Shown: piece after piece, positions 1 through 11,719 of the stretch
Layout of the letters: every line of letters begins with the position of its first letter
How positions within the stretch are numbered: position 1 is the stretch's first letter
Source of the DNA: Sabellastarte sp. h YS-2021
Lineage: Eukaryota; Annelida; Polychaeta; Sabellida; Sabellidae
Length of the DNA stretch: 64,000 nucleotides
Direction of reading: 5' to 3'
NCBI GenBank assembly: GCA_964017235.1
Contig: OZ024927.1
Span: 20,355,160 to 20,419,159 of the forward strand
Notes under the pieces: generated by a model
Database searches by the model: none
What the model saw: the letters and a program-made list of their open reading frames with translations, nothing else
What the model was told of the DNA's origin: nothing
Position numbers and translations under genes: made by a program

Positions 1-1023
1 ATGTGAGAAAATTTTGAGGAACGGGTGACAACCCTGCAGAGTGAGTTTTGCACTAGTTGCAATCTTCTTAGCTGAAAGTCTGTTAGTGATAGAAATCTGC
101 TGCTGACCAAGGCATTGGCTAAAAGAACTGATGTTTTAAGGTCCAGAAGGGGGCGTATTCTGTAGAGGTCTCTTGCATGAGCTCTAGTGGACTTTATGAC
201 CTGTGACACATTGTCGGAGAAAGTGAAATTGGAGTCAAACACCACTCCGAGGTTCTTGACACTTTGTACTGGTGAGACCTGATTACCAAGAATATTGATT
301 GGAAAGTGAGGAAGGAGTTGTTTACGGTTGTTTTTCGAACCTATCAAAATGAACTCGGTTTTATCAGGGTTGAGTTTAAATTTATTTGTGAACATAAGGT
401 TTTGGATGTCGTTTAGGCAATTTTTTAGTTTTTGTACAGAGTAAGAAAAATTTGCTGGAGAGAGTGAAATGTATAGCTGAGTGACATTGGCGTAGAAATG
501 GTAATTGATGCTACTGTGAGATTGAATGATGGAGCTGATTGGGTTGGTGTAAAGGGAAAAAAGAATTGGACCAAGGACGGAGCCCTGGGGGACCCCATGC
601 TGAAGGGCAACAGGATTTGAGAGTGTGCTGCCTACCTTGACCGACTGTGTCCTTCCCGACAGGTATGATTTGAACCAGCCAAATGCCAGTTCACTGATTC
701 CATAGTAACCATTAAGTCTGTCCAGGAGTATAGTGTGATCAATGGTGTCTAAAGCGGTGGAGAGATCTAGAAGGGTGAGCGCTGTAACAGACCCTTTGGC
801 CATATTGAGAAGAATATCATTATGAATGTTAAGGAGGGCACTTTCAGTAGAATGGTGTTTTCTATAAGCCGACTATAAGGCAGTCATAAGGCCGGCTTCA
901 TCAAGGTGAGTATGTAGCTGAGCTGCTACTACCCTTTCAAGTATCTTTGAAATAAAGTTTAGATTGGAAACGGGCCTGTAATTTTTGAAAACTTCCTTGT
1001 CTAAGGATGATTTTTTGAGAATT
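1..1023 (-). pseudogene. LINE reverse transcriptase domain, catalytically dead
   Basis: Reading leftwards from 1023 the frame gives LKKSSLDKEVFKNYRPVSNL, an in-frame TAG at 873-875 in the SAYRKHHSTES block, DLSTALDTIDHTILL, GVPQGSVLGPILF, then FYANVTQLY where the family has FYADDTQ. The two palm aspartates are replaced by N (486-488) and V (483-485). LNPDKTEFILIG and the thumb follow before position 1. With both aspartates gone the RT cannot be active, independent of the other lesions. Confidence 0.85.
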
Positions 1024-1468
1024 GGGCCTGCTTAAAGAAACTAGGACACGTACCTTGTGCTAGAGAGGCGTTGATTATTGAGGTGATGGGGGTAATAAGG
1101 ATATCCAGGAATTCAAGAACAAGAAAAGTGGGCCAAGGGTCAAGGGAACATGATTTAGTGGGAGAGTCTTGAATGATTTTGGTGACCTGCTCTTCAGTTA
1201 CAGCAGAAAAAGAGGCAAATGTGGGTGGAGGAGAGTCTGGGGTGATGTGTCGGAAATTGAGTGAGGTAGAGAAAATTGAGTGTATTTTTTCAATTTTTTC
1301 TGTAAAGAACTCGACAAATCTGTCAGCCAAAAGCTTTGGGGGGTTTATAGATGGGAGAATCTTTGCTGGGATTCTGTGTAACACATCACCCAGGACTCGC
1401 CATAGTTTTTGTGGGTTGTGGTGATTGTCCCGAATTTTTTCTTTGAGGAATTCAGATTTGGCCTGCAT
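1001..1468 (-). pseudogene. LINE ORF, linker and start of reverse transcriptase
   Basis: Same frame as the endonuclease part, separated only by one TGA. The C-terminal portion (DILITPITSIINASLAQGTC followed by FFKQA) matches the entry block of Jockey-group RTs. Near 1025 the frame is lost: the continuation GPILKKSSLDKEVFKNYRPV is found in another frame, so a small indel has occurred there. Confidence 0.8.
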
Positions 1469-2710
1469 TCAGATTTTATTGTACTGGTGGACTTTCTGCA
1501 TGTATTGGGATCTATTGAAGGTAGATTTATTGCGGCGCCAAATACGTTCAAACAAACGCTTGGTCTCCTTTGCCGCAATTACCATTTCATTAACCCATCC
1601 TGGCATGTACTTCTCCTTGGTATTTTTGGTGTGTGGTGGTGCATATTTGTCAATAAGGGTGGACAAAGTAGTATGATATTGTTCATAAAGAGTGTCGGCT
1701 TCCTTGGAAGGATTATTAAGTAGTTCAGAAGTGAGGAGATCTGTTTTCAATTTGTCTTTATCAATTTTATGGTATTCACAAAAGGTGACAGTAGCCTTGG
1801 TTTGGGTTGTAGGAGTTGAGAGATTAAGAGTAAAACTAATTGAAAAGTGGTCGGAAAAGGCATCAGTGGTATGGACATTGGAAATATAGTCATTGTTAGA
1901 TTTGGTTAATACCTGGTCAAGTGTATGTCCATGAATGTGAGTTGGAAAGTTAACTTTCTGAGTTAAATCAAATGAATCAATCAAAGAATGAAAGGTTTTT
2001 GAATTTGAACATGTTTCGAGGTGAAAATTGAAGTCGCCGATGATCACCAGATTCTCCGTAGTATGGTGAATATCCTCCAAAAGTGACTGAAACTGGTCAA
2101 AAAAGGATGTAGTACTGGAGGACGGAGGTCTATATATATTTAGTAGGTAAAAGGATTCTTTGTGAAGGGTTATCTTGAGGAGGAAATTTTCGAAGGTGGT
2201 GCAGGTCTTTGTTGGAACTATGGAAGGATCCAATCCGTCTTTGACAAAAAAGCCCAACCCTCCACCGCGACGGGCCGCTCGTGGCTGTTGATAGAGTTTG
2301 TAGCCTGGTGGGGTAATTTTGGACAGATTTGCACTTGTGGTGTCAGGTCTTATCCAGGTCTCTGACATGGCGAAGAGATTGGTGTCATTATCACAAATAA
2401 ATTTTGCAATGGCAGGATATTTGTTGTGTATTGATCTAATGTTTGCATAGGTGACCTTTGGACACCTGGGTGGTCCTGGGTTTGGGTTTATGTCACCAGC
2501 AAGCAGGAGTAGGATGAAAAGACGAGAAGGTGGTAGGGCAGGTGGAATTGAAATTGTAGATTTGATGATAAAATGTAGACAGAAGGTGGTGGTGGGGGGT
2601 TTGAAGGGGCAGAAACTGACGACATCAGGGCACTTAATGCTGGAGTTGCTATGGTGCTGATATGAAGCAATAACTGGTTGGATTGCCAGTAAAAAATAAA
2701 GGAAAATCAT
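1469..2710 (-). pseudogene. LINE ORF, N-terminal part: leader, 2A-like motif and APE endonuclease
   Basis: 413 codons ending at a premature TGA. Residues 1-16 are hydrophobic and signal-like. Residues 61-80 are a hydrophobic run followed by GDINPNPGP, a 2A-like motif. Residues about 86-300 are an endonuclease/exonuclease/phosphatase-fold (APE-like) domain, with NIRS near 90-93, the catalytic SETW, the YRPPSSS segment, IIGDFNFHL, TLDQVL and the final FSDHFSISF. All hallmark residues of the nickase needed for target-primed reverse transcription are present. The chain then enters the charged linker before the RT. After the TGA the same frame reopens directly at 1468, so the stop is a point lesion rather than the natural end. 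Confidence 0.88.
2471..2497 (-). other. 2A-like ribosome-skipping motif in the LINE leader
   Basis: Encodes GDINPNPGP directly after a leucine-rich run (residues 72-80 of the leader ORF). Canonical active 2A is D-V/I-E-x-N-P-G-P; this copy keeps D, I, N, P, G, P but has N in place of E. 2A-like leaders before the endonuclease are known in several invertebrate APE-type LINEs. Whether this variant still causes skipping cannot be told from sequence. Confidence 0.6.
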
Positions 2711-2849
2711 GTTTGAGGTCTTTAGAGTTGATTAGAGTGGTTTGGTGGGTTTGAGTTTCGAGTTTGATGATCCCCGATAACGGGGAATGTGAGCGATAAA
2801 AGGGGATCAAACGATAAAGTGGGCAGTTTGCACATGTAAATATCAATTA

Positions 2850-3360
2850 ACTATGTCAAAAGGGGGTAGATAAAAAGATTATTATATTAGTTCTTTCAAT
2901 AATAGCACCAAGGCAGACGTAAAGTGGGGTTATTAAATTTTTAACTCTATCGGATATGATTTTCAAAAACGGTACTTCCCTGACGGAGCCACGCCACATC
3001 AATGCAATTGACAGAACCAATATTCACTTAATGTTTAAATAATTTTGCCTGCAAAAGATGTTAATTCCAGGAATGAAGAAGTATCTCATACTGCAAAGAA
3101 CCATTTCTCCAGTCTGATAATTATCTAGCCTTTAAGTCCTGTTCTATTCCACAATTAAATGAGTTTATTTGGTTATTAAGTGTAAACTTTATTTAACTAT
3201 TTTAGTACATCACCAGTTTGATCTATACTGGAATTTTAATTCAAGTTATCAATATACTATCCGTATGGTTAAAGAGCATGTTGATGTTTTCTTCCAGTCT
3301 TTAAGTGTGGGTCTTGCCCAACCTTTTAATTATTCAGTGCATCAACAATTTTACTTTCAG
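2850..3360. other. Intron sequence upstream of the first recognised exon
   Basis: AT-rich, with no supported coding segment. It ends in a polypyrimidine tract and the acceptor 'ttactttcag' at 3351-3360. No promoter or start codon of the large gene is visible, so the gene begins further upstream. Confidence 0.6.
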
Positions 3361-3519
3361 AGGATGTCCAGTCTAGGTATGAAGAAGCTATTCGTGCTGT
3401 TGAAGACCGTGTAAATGAGTACCTTCAGTCACTGGGCGTGGACTTTGAGCTGCAGTTTCTTGATGAATGTGTGGCCACAGTAGACCTAATAGAACTTATT
3501 AAAGAACCTGAAAAAACAG
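3361..3519 (+). CDS. Exon 1 of the large gene (first in window)
   Basis: Enters in phase 2 and leaves in phase 1 (ACA G|gtgtgt). Encodes a charged, helix-prone segment including YEEAIRAVEDRVNEYLQ and one cysteine (DECVATVDL). The acceptor is preceded by a pyrimidine-rich tract. Because it starts at an acceptor, at least one more exon lies upstream. Confidence 0.8.
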
Positions 3520-4580
3520 GTGTGTGTTTGATTTCTGCAAAATGCTTAGCTAATTAAACAAAATTACATTACATACATGTAGTTTTACTGCCCTGGCAAG
3601 ATGTAAAGAAAGTTCATTTTTTCTGTCAAACAATTGTCATGAATATTTTTAGAGCAAATACAACACAAAATAAAAAATACCTGATTTAAGGTTCCTCAAG
3701 GTTCCTCAATTTTACCATCCTTGTACAAATCTAAGAAGCACATTAGTCATAGTTTTGCATTTAATGCTTCATAGCTATTAGAAATGAATTGCCCGATGAT
3801 TTCCTCCTGCTTTGTCTGTTGCCTCATTCAGGAACAAACTCAAATCGTAGTTGTTTGCCATAGATTCTGACTTAACTGGTGTCCCCATGGAAATGACCAT
3901 TGCTATGACCATGCATTGATGAATTGAATATCGCTTATGACTGTTGTGCATTAGAGTCTGCCTGAATGCAGAGGTTAAGCATCATAATAGTCTAGAATAG
4001 AATAGTTGGTTTGATTGGTAAATATCACGTATGATGTCTGTGTACCAATGTGAATGCATTATTGTTGGTGCAATGTCAACAAAACAAACTAAAAATCTTC
4101 CTTATTTTCAAATAAATTGACCCCCTAAAACATTTATCAAAACCAATTACATTTTAATCAAGAAATTTTCTTTTGCATCTGAAGCAAAAAAAAGGTTATC
4201 ACTTGTCCGCTTTGGAAAATTGTTTTCGATTATGTAAATTTACTTCCTTTCATGTTAGAAGGAGACAGTTTCAGTGGAAACTAGTTTGTTTTTTTCTAGT
4301 AAATCTTATATTGCATTTTTTAATAATTGTCTTTTTATGGTTACAGATTAAGTTTTTATACACATTAGTGCCATTTGAATAATAAATATGAGTTGCACTT
4401 GTATCAATACTTGTATTAAGAACAAATTTACCCTGTTGTATTTATTAGTGTTGACTGTTTAGTATCTTGCTTTATACATAATGAAAGTTTAGAATAAATA
4501 AAACCCTCACACATGATAGACAGGTGACTAAACTACATTTGTCATTTATTTATGACATTTATATTTCGGTCTGATTTCAG
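3520..4580. other. Intron 1, no recognised element
   Basis: AT-rich intron with short poly-A/poly-T runs. I see no transposon, RNA gene or supported ORF; it ends at acceptor 'ctgatttcag'. Confidence 0.6.
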
Positions 4581-4680
4581 GAGATGAAGTTGTAGCATGT
4601 TTGAAGGAGAGGGTTGAGGACAAACTGGAGTCAGATGTTGGATTGATGGGACAGGTCAATAAGGTCATTCGGACAGTCAG
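4581..4680 (+). CDS. Exon 2 of the large gene
   Basis: Completes a Gly codon split with exon 1 and leaves in phase 2 (GTC AG|gtactg). Encodes GDEVVACLKERVEDKLESD and continues as a predicted amphipathic helix. The single cysteine resembles its position in exon 1, suggesting a short repeated helical unit. Confidence 0.82.
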
Positions 4681-5147
4681 GTACTGGTAATAATGGTGTA
4701 AAACCATGTTACACGTTTTTGTTAATTAACATAATCAAAAAAAAAAAATTTCAGATGAATAAGATTTGACATACATTTTTATTTGTATCATGCATGTCTT
4801 AAATACATTACTTTTGTGTGTGTAAGTGTAGATTTATGAACAAACTTTACCTACCTCAAAACCCTTCGGCATTAATTGCAATGAACATCTTGGATATTTC
4901 AAAACTTCATCTCTGCAAGACTGAATGGCAACATAATGTATACATCTGAACATATCCAAATGTACCCCAACCTAAAACAAATTTGTTGCCAACATATACA
5001 AAATGCATTTAGTTTGGGTTTATAATGTAAGTTTGTTCAAATGGGACCTAATGTATGAACTATTGAATATAAAGAACTATAGTTCTTGAAACACCCTTAT
5101 AAATTACCGGTAAATTTCTTTTTCATTCTATCTATTTTTTTCATCAG

Positions 5148-5313
5148 ACAAATGCAGGAGAGGTACCAAAACATCACAGACAAGATAGAGAAAGTTAAAC
5201 TGCTGGTTGAAGACATCAAAGACAATGGCTGGAAGGTTCTGGTGAAGAAATTATTGGAGAGACATCAGGGATTTGTGGATGAAATGGCCACAGCCACGCT
5301 CAACTTTATCAAT
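5148..5313 (+). CDS. Exon 3 of the large gene
   Basis: Acceptor 'tttcatcag', donor AAT|gtcagt, phase 2 in and 0 out. Encodes RQMQERYQNITDKIEKVKLL and an alternating charged/hydrophobic stretch, probably coiled helix. NIT is a possible N-glycosylation site if the protein is secreted. Confidence 0.83.
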
Positions 5314-6421
5314 GTCAGTGTGAATTTCACGTAGTTTAGTTTGTTCATATAGAATGGTCAGTGATACATTTTGTCAATGAAAAGTGTATTTTATCCAATC
5401 TGATATGAAGGGTTTGTTGCAACATTGGTCAGGTTTAACTCTATGCATGCAAAGATCATTGAATCTATCATTAATGCATTTTTATATTTATTTATATATT
5501 TATATATATTTTTAGTTTCATTTGTCTATTTATACTAAGTGCAATATGGTGAATATAAAAATATCTCCTCATTTTCTGGAGAAGCCCATTTGGATACCAT
5601 TATTGGTTTAGTCAAAAATACAGCTTCAGGAGTGAAAAAGGGAAATTTATTGCATCCAAACTTATAATCCAGTCAATGGAGAGATATCACAGATGTGTTG
5701 ATGAAGTTGTACGTATTCATGTGTGCAGATAAGGTATAAGGCTTGGGTTAAACATTTGGACAGTAGTTAAATAACACTTGCTGATGCACCTTGCAGGTAG
5801 GGTTTATGGCTTGAATGAATTTTCAAGCACTGGCCAACTTTTTGCTACATCTGGGAGCACCTGCAAGCAAGATAGGACATATATGCAAGAAGGTGTTTCA
5901 CATTACTTGGTTTCAAAATTATTTTTTTTTGTCATTAAAATGAACAGAATGGTCAACAAAATCATCATAACTGAACAAGAAATAAGGAAATTATGGCCAT
6001 TTAAAGAAAAATATATTGCTATGTTGCTTTAATTACCAAAACATGATACCAATTTTGCCATACCTGCAAGTCATCTGTATACGTGGAGAACATACACTTT
6101 GAATGTACAAAGAAATTTAGCCTGATTAAAAACAAACCAGAAAATAGTATTCCTATATGACATTTAGATGGCTAAATGTTCTCTATATGGTCTTATCATC
6201 TCTGATCTAATTAACAATCATGGCACTTAATCTTTGTACGAGTGGATTATAATGCTCATGAAGTAAGCATAAATATGTCAGACTCATTTAGCAATTTGCC
6301 AAGCATGGGCAATCCCATATCCAGATTCAAAATAAACCTTGCAGTAACACAGTCTGAGTGATGGCTACTTACTGTAGTCTTCACTGTAGTAAATGATGTG
6401 TTTTACATGCAATTTACACAG

Positions 6422-6564
6422 GGAATCCTTGATGACATGGGGATGAACTTACAGTATATTGTGAACACCATTGACAAAGCCAACAGATTCATCGAGAATG
6501 CTGTCAAACTCATTAAAGATGCACCAAATGGGGCAATAGCAGATATCACCAGAGGACAGCTTAA
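6422..6564 (+). CDS. Exon 4 of the large gene
   Basis: Phase 0 in, 2 out (CTT AA|gtgagt). Encodes GILDDMGMNLQYIVNTIDKA, then a helix-prone run ending DITRGQL. Fits between exons 3 and 5 without disturbing the frame. Confidence 0.82.
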
Positions 6565-7926
6565 GTGAGTTGTTGTATGATAGAATGGCTCATTTATTAT
6601 ATAATTTTTAAGAAACCATAAAATGGTACATTGCTTTTCCATTCCCACAACTAAGTCAAAGAAAATTAGCAGATACTGCTTTGTTTTTTGCAGTACAAAT
6701 TGATTGCAATATGACTTGCGCCATTCACAGGTCACCGACCAAAATATATGGTTTCAGAAATCGTGTAAAGACCTGCCTCTTCAGACACGTCCACCCCATA
6801 TCTAAGTTACTCCCCTGTTCAGATGCTATTTTGATTACATATTAGTTTTTTGGAAAATCAAGTTTCCCTTATCGGATGACAAGCTTGAGGAAGTTGTTTC
6901 TTCATCAATGTTGTGCCTTTATCTATTATTATTGCTATTTGTATTTAGAAAAACTCCCTCATGTGAACATTGACTTTGTAATTTCTTAATCTGTAAGTAT
7001 GGACCATGTGAATGAAGTAAAAAGTATTTAAATTCATTTTAATGTACCATTTTTTACTTCTACATTTTAATGGACCAGAAATTTAGTTGGAGGGGTGGTG
7101 GGGTAGATTCTCCTGGTATTTAGTCAATTTCTCTCACTATCTCGAAAAATTGACTTAGTATCTCAAAAAATTGACTTAATATCTCGAAAAATTGACTTAA
7201 TATCTCAAACAATTGAGAAAGCTATCTAAAAAAATTGACTTAGTATCTCAAAAAATTGAGATACTATCTCACTAAATTGAAAATTTTTTTTTTTACTTGG
7301 CCCTGATACTCTTTCGTAGGAAATGGTTTCAGTCAGACTTTTTTTTCATATCATCAGCACTTGGACTACCAGTGTTTGAACACAATAAGATATTTTGGTA
7401 CAAATACTCTCTCTAAATATGGTCTCTCTCTACTTTTCCATGAGAAAATTAGTGTTCAATCTGTAACTACTAAAATCTGTAACTGTAGTCTACTAGATTT
7501 GAATATTGTCAAAACCTTCATCACATTTAATTAAATGTGATCTCTGTTCCTTTTGTTGCAATGGGAATCTCCATGATTCAGAATGCAAAGTTCTCAGGCC
7601 AAAAAATATGTAAACTAATTTGAGTTACTATTACTACATGTAGAATCATTAAAACTGAGGCATGTTGTCATAAAAATACCCTTACAGGTCACCGCTCTGT
7701 ACTTTTGTGTATAAAATAAAATGTATGTGGTACAGAATGCAGATTTCTCACAATCTAAAAGACAAAAGAAATGTTGTGAGTTAGAGCTTCTGCAAATTTT
7801 CTCACTATTTTAATCTCTGATATTTAAACATTATGAACACCTGAAACATATATTGTGACAGATACACTCACAAAATATGATATCTTTTCTCTTTGATGAT
7901 AAATATAATGTTAATGTGTATTTTAG
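6565..7926. other. Intron 4 with a possible LINE tail and a minisatellite
   Basis: Around 6731-6830 the plus strand reads FRNRVKTCLFRHV, which resembles the tail of a LINE RT ORF, but the evidence is thin. A minisatellite lies at 7136-7290. The remainder is AT-rich and unrecognised. Confidence 0.4.
7136..7290. repeat. About 22-bp minisatellite
   Basis: Roughly seven degenerate copies of a unit like 'tatctcaaaaaattgactta'. The motif is partly palindromic (caattt/aaattg), and the last copies turn into 'attgagatactatctcac'. Confidence 0.85.
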
Positions 7927-8152
7927 AATGCGGATTTCCCAGGCACTATTTGAGAGACTAAAGGAACGCTTTGAGTTGGATGGATCAGAACTCCAGGGTA
8001 AGATTGCATCGTGGATGGAGTCTGGTAAGGAGCTGAAGGGGTTGATCAGAGGTCTGAAGAGTGCCATAGAGACACTGAAGAAAGCTGGAAAGGTCAAAGA
8101 TGCCATCGGGAACATCCGTAGTGCTGGAAGTATGAGAGACAAGCTTGAATTG
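7927..8152 (+). CDS. Exon 5 of the large gene
   Basis: Phase 2 in, 0 out. Encodes SQALFERLKERFELDGSELQ and then K/E/L-rich helical sequence (LKSAIETLKKAGKVKDAIGN). No cysteine. Donor TTG|gttggt is weaker than most donors here. The next acceptor directly continues the helical sequence. Confidence 0.82.
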
Positions 8153-8420
8153 GTTGGTATTTTAAATAAATCGGGCGCAATATCTTCCTTCCACATGGGG
8201 GAACTCAGTGTGCTTCATTGACAAATTTTTTTGTCAGTAATTGGGGGTTGTGGGTGAATAATACTACATGTAATTAGTCATTACATTCTTCAGAATGATA
8301 AAAAAAATTAATTTATACTTCTCCTTAGAAATTTTTCCTGTTCTGAGATAATTATAAGAATAACATTTATTCTGCAAATAATAATGTAAGTGAATATGGA
8401 ATGTGCCCATTACTCAATAG

Positions 8421-8587
8421 GTACTAAAAGAGACATCAGCAATAGAGGCAGTGACCCCACTGCTGGAAGATCTGGTAGAAGATTTGGAGAGCCTGAAGTA
8501 CATTGGGGATGAGTACAAAGACTCCTTCTCCCGAGTGGTCAATGGAATGAAGGAAGCTAAGAAGAACTTTGAAAACCTCAAGAGAAG
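8421..8587 (+). CDS. Exon 6 of the large gene
   Basis: Phase 0 in, 2 out (AGA AG|gtagga). Encodes VLKETSAIEAVTPLLEDLVE and then acidic/lysine-rich helix ending EAKKNFENLKR. Together with exons 1-5 it forms a long helix-rich region. Confidence 0.83.
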
Positions 8588-8693
8588 GTAGGATGAAAAT
8601 CTGACCTTTAAATTTTGCCGTGTATCATCAACTCTTATACTTTTGTAAGAATTTATAGTTAATAAGTTTATGAACAACAACAATAATAATAAG

Positions 8694-8945
8694 AACACTC
8701 TGAGAGTGCATACCTCTGCCAAGGCGTGTAATAATAAGTCAATAGGAAAATCCAGATCTTTGATACTTTTGTATCCAGACAGTGATCCAGAATCAGTCTC
8801 AAAATTTAATGGGATCTAAGTTGGAGCAAGACCTATCTTCTCAGTTTTTCATGAAGATCCAACAGCCAGTAGTATTTGCATAATCTCACAAACAAACCTA
8901 AAAAACAATCGTAAAAACAATCAAACAAACAAAGAAACAAATGGT
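8694..8945. repeat. Interspersed repeat family A, copy 1
   Basis: Starts 'gagagtgcatacctctgcca', includes 'gggatctaagttgga' and ends in a run of 'aaac'-type repeats. The same sequence recurs at 12829-13015 and 24366-24580. No coding capacity or pol III boxes were seen; it may be a non-autonomous element. Confidence 0.7.
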
Positions 8946-9199
8946 CATGAATAATATTTTGCTGTTTGCAATTTTGGAAATTACATCCCATGCCTTAGTC
9001 TCTTTAGTACTCAAAAAGTAGACAAAACTAAAACTTTGTATGCTTTATTCCAGTAAGACTAAGTACACAACTATATAAATGTCCAAAATCACACCTTTAA
9101 TTGAAAAACAAGGCCGAAAAATGTTTTGATCTACATGCGTGAGCCACAAAGCCATCAGAGGCACAAGTAGTGCACTAGAATGTATGAAAATTTGGCGAC

Positions 9200-9345
9200 A
9201 AAAACAAATTCTGAGTCAGATACACCCCATATCTGACTTAGAACTCAGACGGTCTCTCATCCAAATACTAACATAGCCCATCGCTGCTTAACTACAGTGG
9301 TGAGACAGGTAATCATCATGCCACAATTCACTATAGTGTTGTGTC
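9200..9345 (-). mobile_element. 5S rRNA-derived SINE (SINE3-type)
   Basis: The minus strand reads 'gttaagcagcgatgggct' followed by 'ttagtatttggatgagagac' and 'cgtctgag'. This corresponds in order and spacing to 5S rRNA box A, the intermediate element and box C (AAGC-AGGGTCGGGC ... TTAGTACTTGGATGGGAGACCG). The match fades outside this core, so it is not a functional 5S gene. Core at 9250-9292; outer borders are approximate. Confidence 0.75.
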
Positions 9346-10555
9346 TTGGGTTTTTGGTAATTAATGAGTCATGATTTGTTAATATACTTTTATTAGCAAT
9401 TACTCATCACACAAATATTAATAATCATACTGTATTTCTGGTAATATAAAAGTACAAATCACTTCACGAAGTATTGTATCTTTTAGTAATCACTTAAATC
9501 TTCCTGTTACCTATTATGTTTCATATATAAAGCTTTAGGTACAACACTTAACACCAATAAGTTTCCCTTTAACCCTTTATATATGTAAAGTTTCCATAGC
9601 TATCATCTGAGTGAATAATTGGCTCTAGCCCTCTTCCTCACACTGAGAACTCAAGAGTGACTAACAGAAGTGATAAGACTAAGGGGAAGCTAAATATTCC
9701 CTCTATATATACCTGAGTTCTCTTTTATCACATACTAACTAGTTTGTGCGTAAAATACAGAGGCAAGCTTTTACAAATATACAGATGGGACATATCTGGA
9801 CAGGAAACGACTTGGACATGTCCTAGGACCTACAAAGAGGTTTTATGAGATATTTACAAAGTGAAATACTTATTATCATTTGACATTAGGAAAATGCTGT
9901 ACAAGACAATGTTTAAGGAAATTGCTCTGTAGGATTAAGTAAAGAGCATCTTGAGCAGAAGTATAAACACTAATAGGATGAGAGTGAGTTATTTCTGAGA
10001 ACACCTTATTTGCAAGCCAAAGACACAAATAGGAGTTAAGGTTTTCCATCAACAGGAGTATTTAAAGCATTGAGGAAATACCATTTAAAGATGATTTAGA
10101 TGGGCAGTATGTTTTTACACAGATGTGTGCAAGTTCTGGACATGAAGTACATCTTGTAATACACTTATTCTGAAGCTATTCATACACCTAAAACACATAA
10201 CAAAATATATACAAAATGTCTGTCATAAATTGTCCATTCGCAACCATAGTCTGATGGCATAAAAAGTGATCTCTACAAGAGCGAGCTCGTGCCTAAAAAG
10301 TAATTGGTGGTATTTACTGTGCAAGGTCTTCTACTCTGTTTGTTCCCACAAATCAGATCCTGGGTTGGATTATCATCCTGAAGTGGGAAAGCCGTAGATT
10401 TTGATGATGCTTGCAGAATCTTGACCAACTAGTATGCACTGCTTTCCTCCATCTCCTCAACTACCTGTTGTGATATAACCTATACAATATCAGTTGTACA
10501 TTGTTAGGAATAAACTTGTCCACAGAGCTAAACAAAATAAATAACAAAACTGAGC
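9346..10555. other. Intron 6, central part, unrecognised
   Basis: AT-rich sequence with no supported ORF, RNA gene or repeat I can define. Confidence 0.5.
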
Positions 10556-10559
10556 TACT

Positions 10560-11260
10560 AGGATCAGTAATAATGGAGATCTAAGTGAGGCCTTTGTAGT
10601 AAGATGACCCCCACTTGACATAGAAGAAAAGGTCAACGATCAAATTCAGCATTTGGAAAAGATTCTCAAACCATGACTTCCTATAAATTGTTTTTACATT
10701 CTGAAGCCCTAGGAATAATAATAAGTGAGATATTTTAGGCTTTTTAGATAAGATAACCCCATTTGCATTAAACAGATATGGTAGCCATTTCAATTTCAAA
10801 ACAAGGCTAAATTTGCAATCACACTAGCTTTCCTAACTATATATCTTTTTTGTGCAAATTTGATGAAGCTAGCTGCAGTATTTCAAGTTTTAGAGATATT
10901 CTTAATGATATTCAAAATATCAGCTATGGCAGCCATTTTGTTTTTCAAAATGAGGCCAAATTATTTCATATTTCAACATATTTGCAGGCCAGCAGTTCCT
11001 ATAGGCTGTTTTCACATTCTGAAGCCCCAGGACTAATAATAAGGGAGATAAGAATGTTTTAGTTTGTTGACCCCATTTAGCTTTGAAGCAGGGGTCAAAG
11101 GTCAAATTTAACACTTGAAAAAGATTCTCAGGCCGTGATTTCCTAAAAGTTGTTGAGCAATGATGAGGGAGATATAAGGCTGTTTTATTAGGATAACCCC
11201 AATTGACATTTAATCTGTGATATGGCAGCCATTGTGGTTTCACCATTGGGTGGCTACTTC
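10560..11260. repeat. Degenerate tandem repeat in intron 6
   Basis: Blocks such as 'acattctgaagccc' (about 10,697 and 11,013), 'gataacccca' and 'atggcagccatt' recur in the same order, giving two to three diverged copies of a unit of roughly 300 bp. Confidence 0.6.
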
Positions 11261-11719
11261 CACAGCTACCACATGGTCAGAATTTTGGAAGTCTATCTCC
11301 ATAACTAAGTGAGTAATATCTACTTCCACAAAGTAGTTGCCTAATGAGTAAATGGCTTGTATTTTCAAAGATATTGCAACTACACAATTGTTTGCAGGTG
11401 CTTTTCATCTACTTTTTGATGAATTATAACATTTCAAACTTGTTGCTCAATATAAGTTAGTAATAGCTACTTTTATTTTTGGTAAATTGCTGTGTTGTTA
11501 ACATTACTCTAATCAAAATATGTGCAAAAATATCATTTTTTCTCAGAGACATTATTCACACTAATATCTTCATAAAAGAGACGATTCTTTAAAATTAATT
11601 AAAAGAAAAAATTCAATGAGTAGATGAGAATCCGTGAAAAATGTACCTGGATCAGTGTTGCAATATCATATCCATGCACTTGGGATTGAATGTAAGCTAT
11701 TTGCTTTGTTACTTTCCAG

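Larger units (their letters stand above)
1..2850 (-). mobile_element. Jockey/CR1-like non-LTR retrotransposon (LINE), 3' end beyond the window
   Basis: Minus-strand LINE whose 5' part lies at about 2.7-2.85 kb and whose 3' part runs off position 1. Order of domains on the minus strand: hydrophobic leader, 2A-like motif, APE-type endonuclease, linker, reverse transcriptase. The fingers/palm motifs (NYRPVSNL, DLSTALDTIDH, GVPQGSVLGP) are of Jockey/CR1/L2/Rex1 style. The copy is dead: an in-frame TGA at 1469-1471, a frameshift near 1025, an in-frame TAG at 873-875, and loss of both palm aspartates. It probably sits in an upstream intron of the large gene, since the first recognised exon at 3361 begins at a splice acceptor. 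The 5' border is not defined; no target duplication was found. Confidence 0.9.

Noticed and set aside
2162..2660. Plus-strand open frames over the LINE
   Set aside because: Shadows of the endonuclease ORF on the minus strand; no motif of their own.
7831..8196. 121-codon minus-strand open frame
   Set aside because: Exact antisense of exon 5, which has AG/GT borders and fits the phase chain on the plus strand.
9200..9345. A functional 5S rRNA gene
   Set aside because: Only the internal promoter region resembles 5S rRNA; both outer thirds have diverged.
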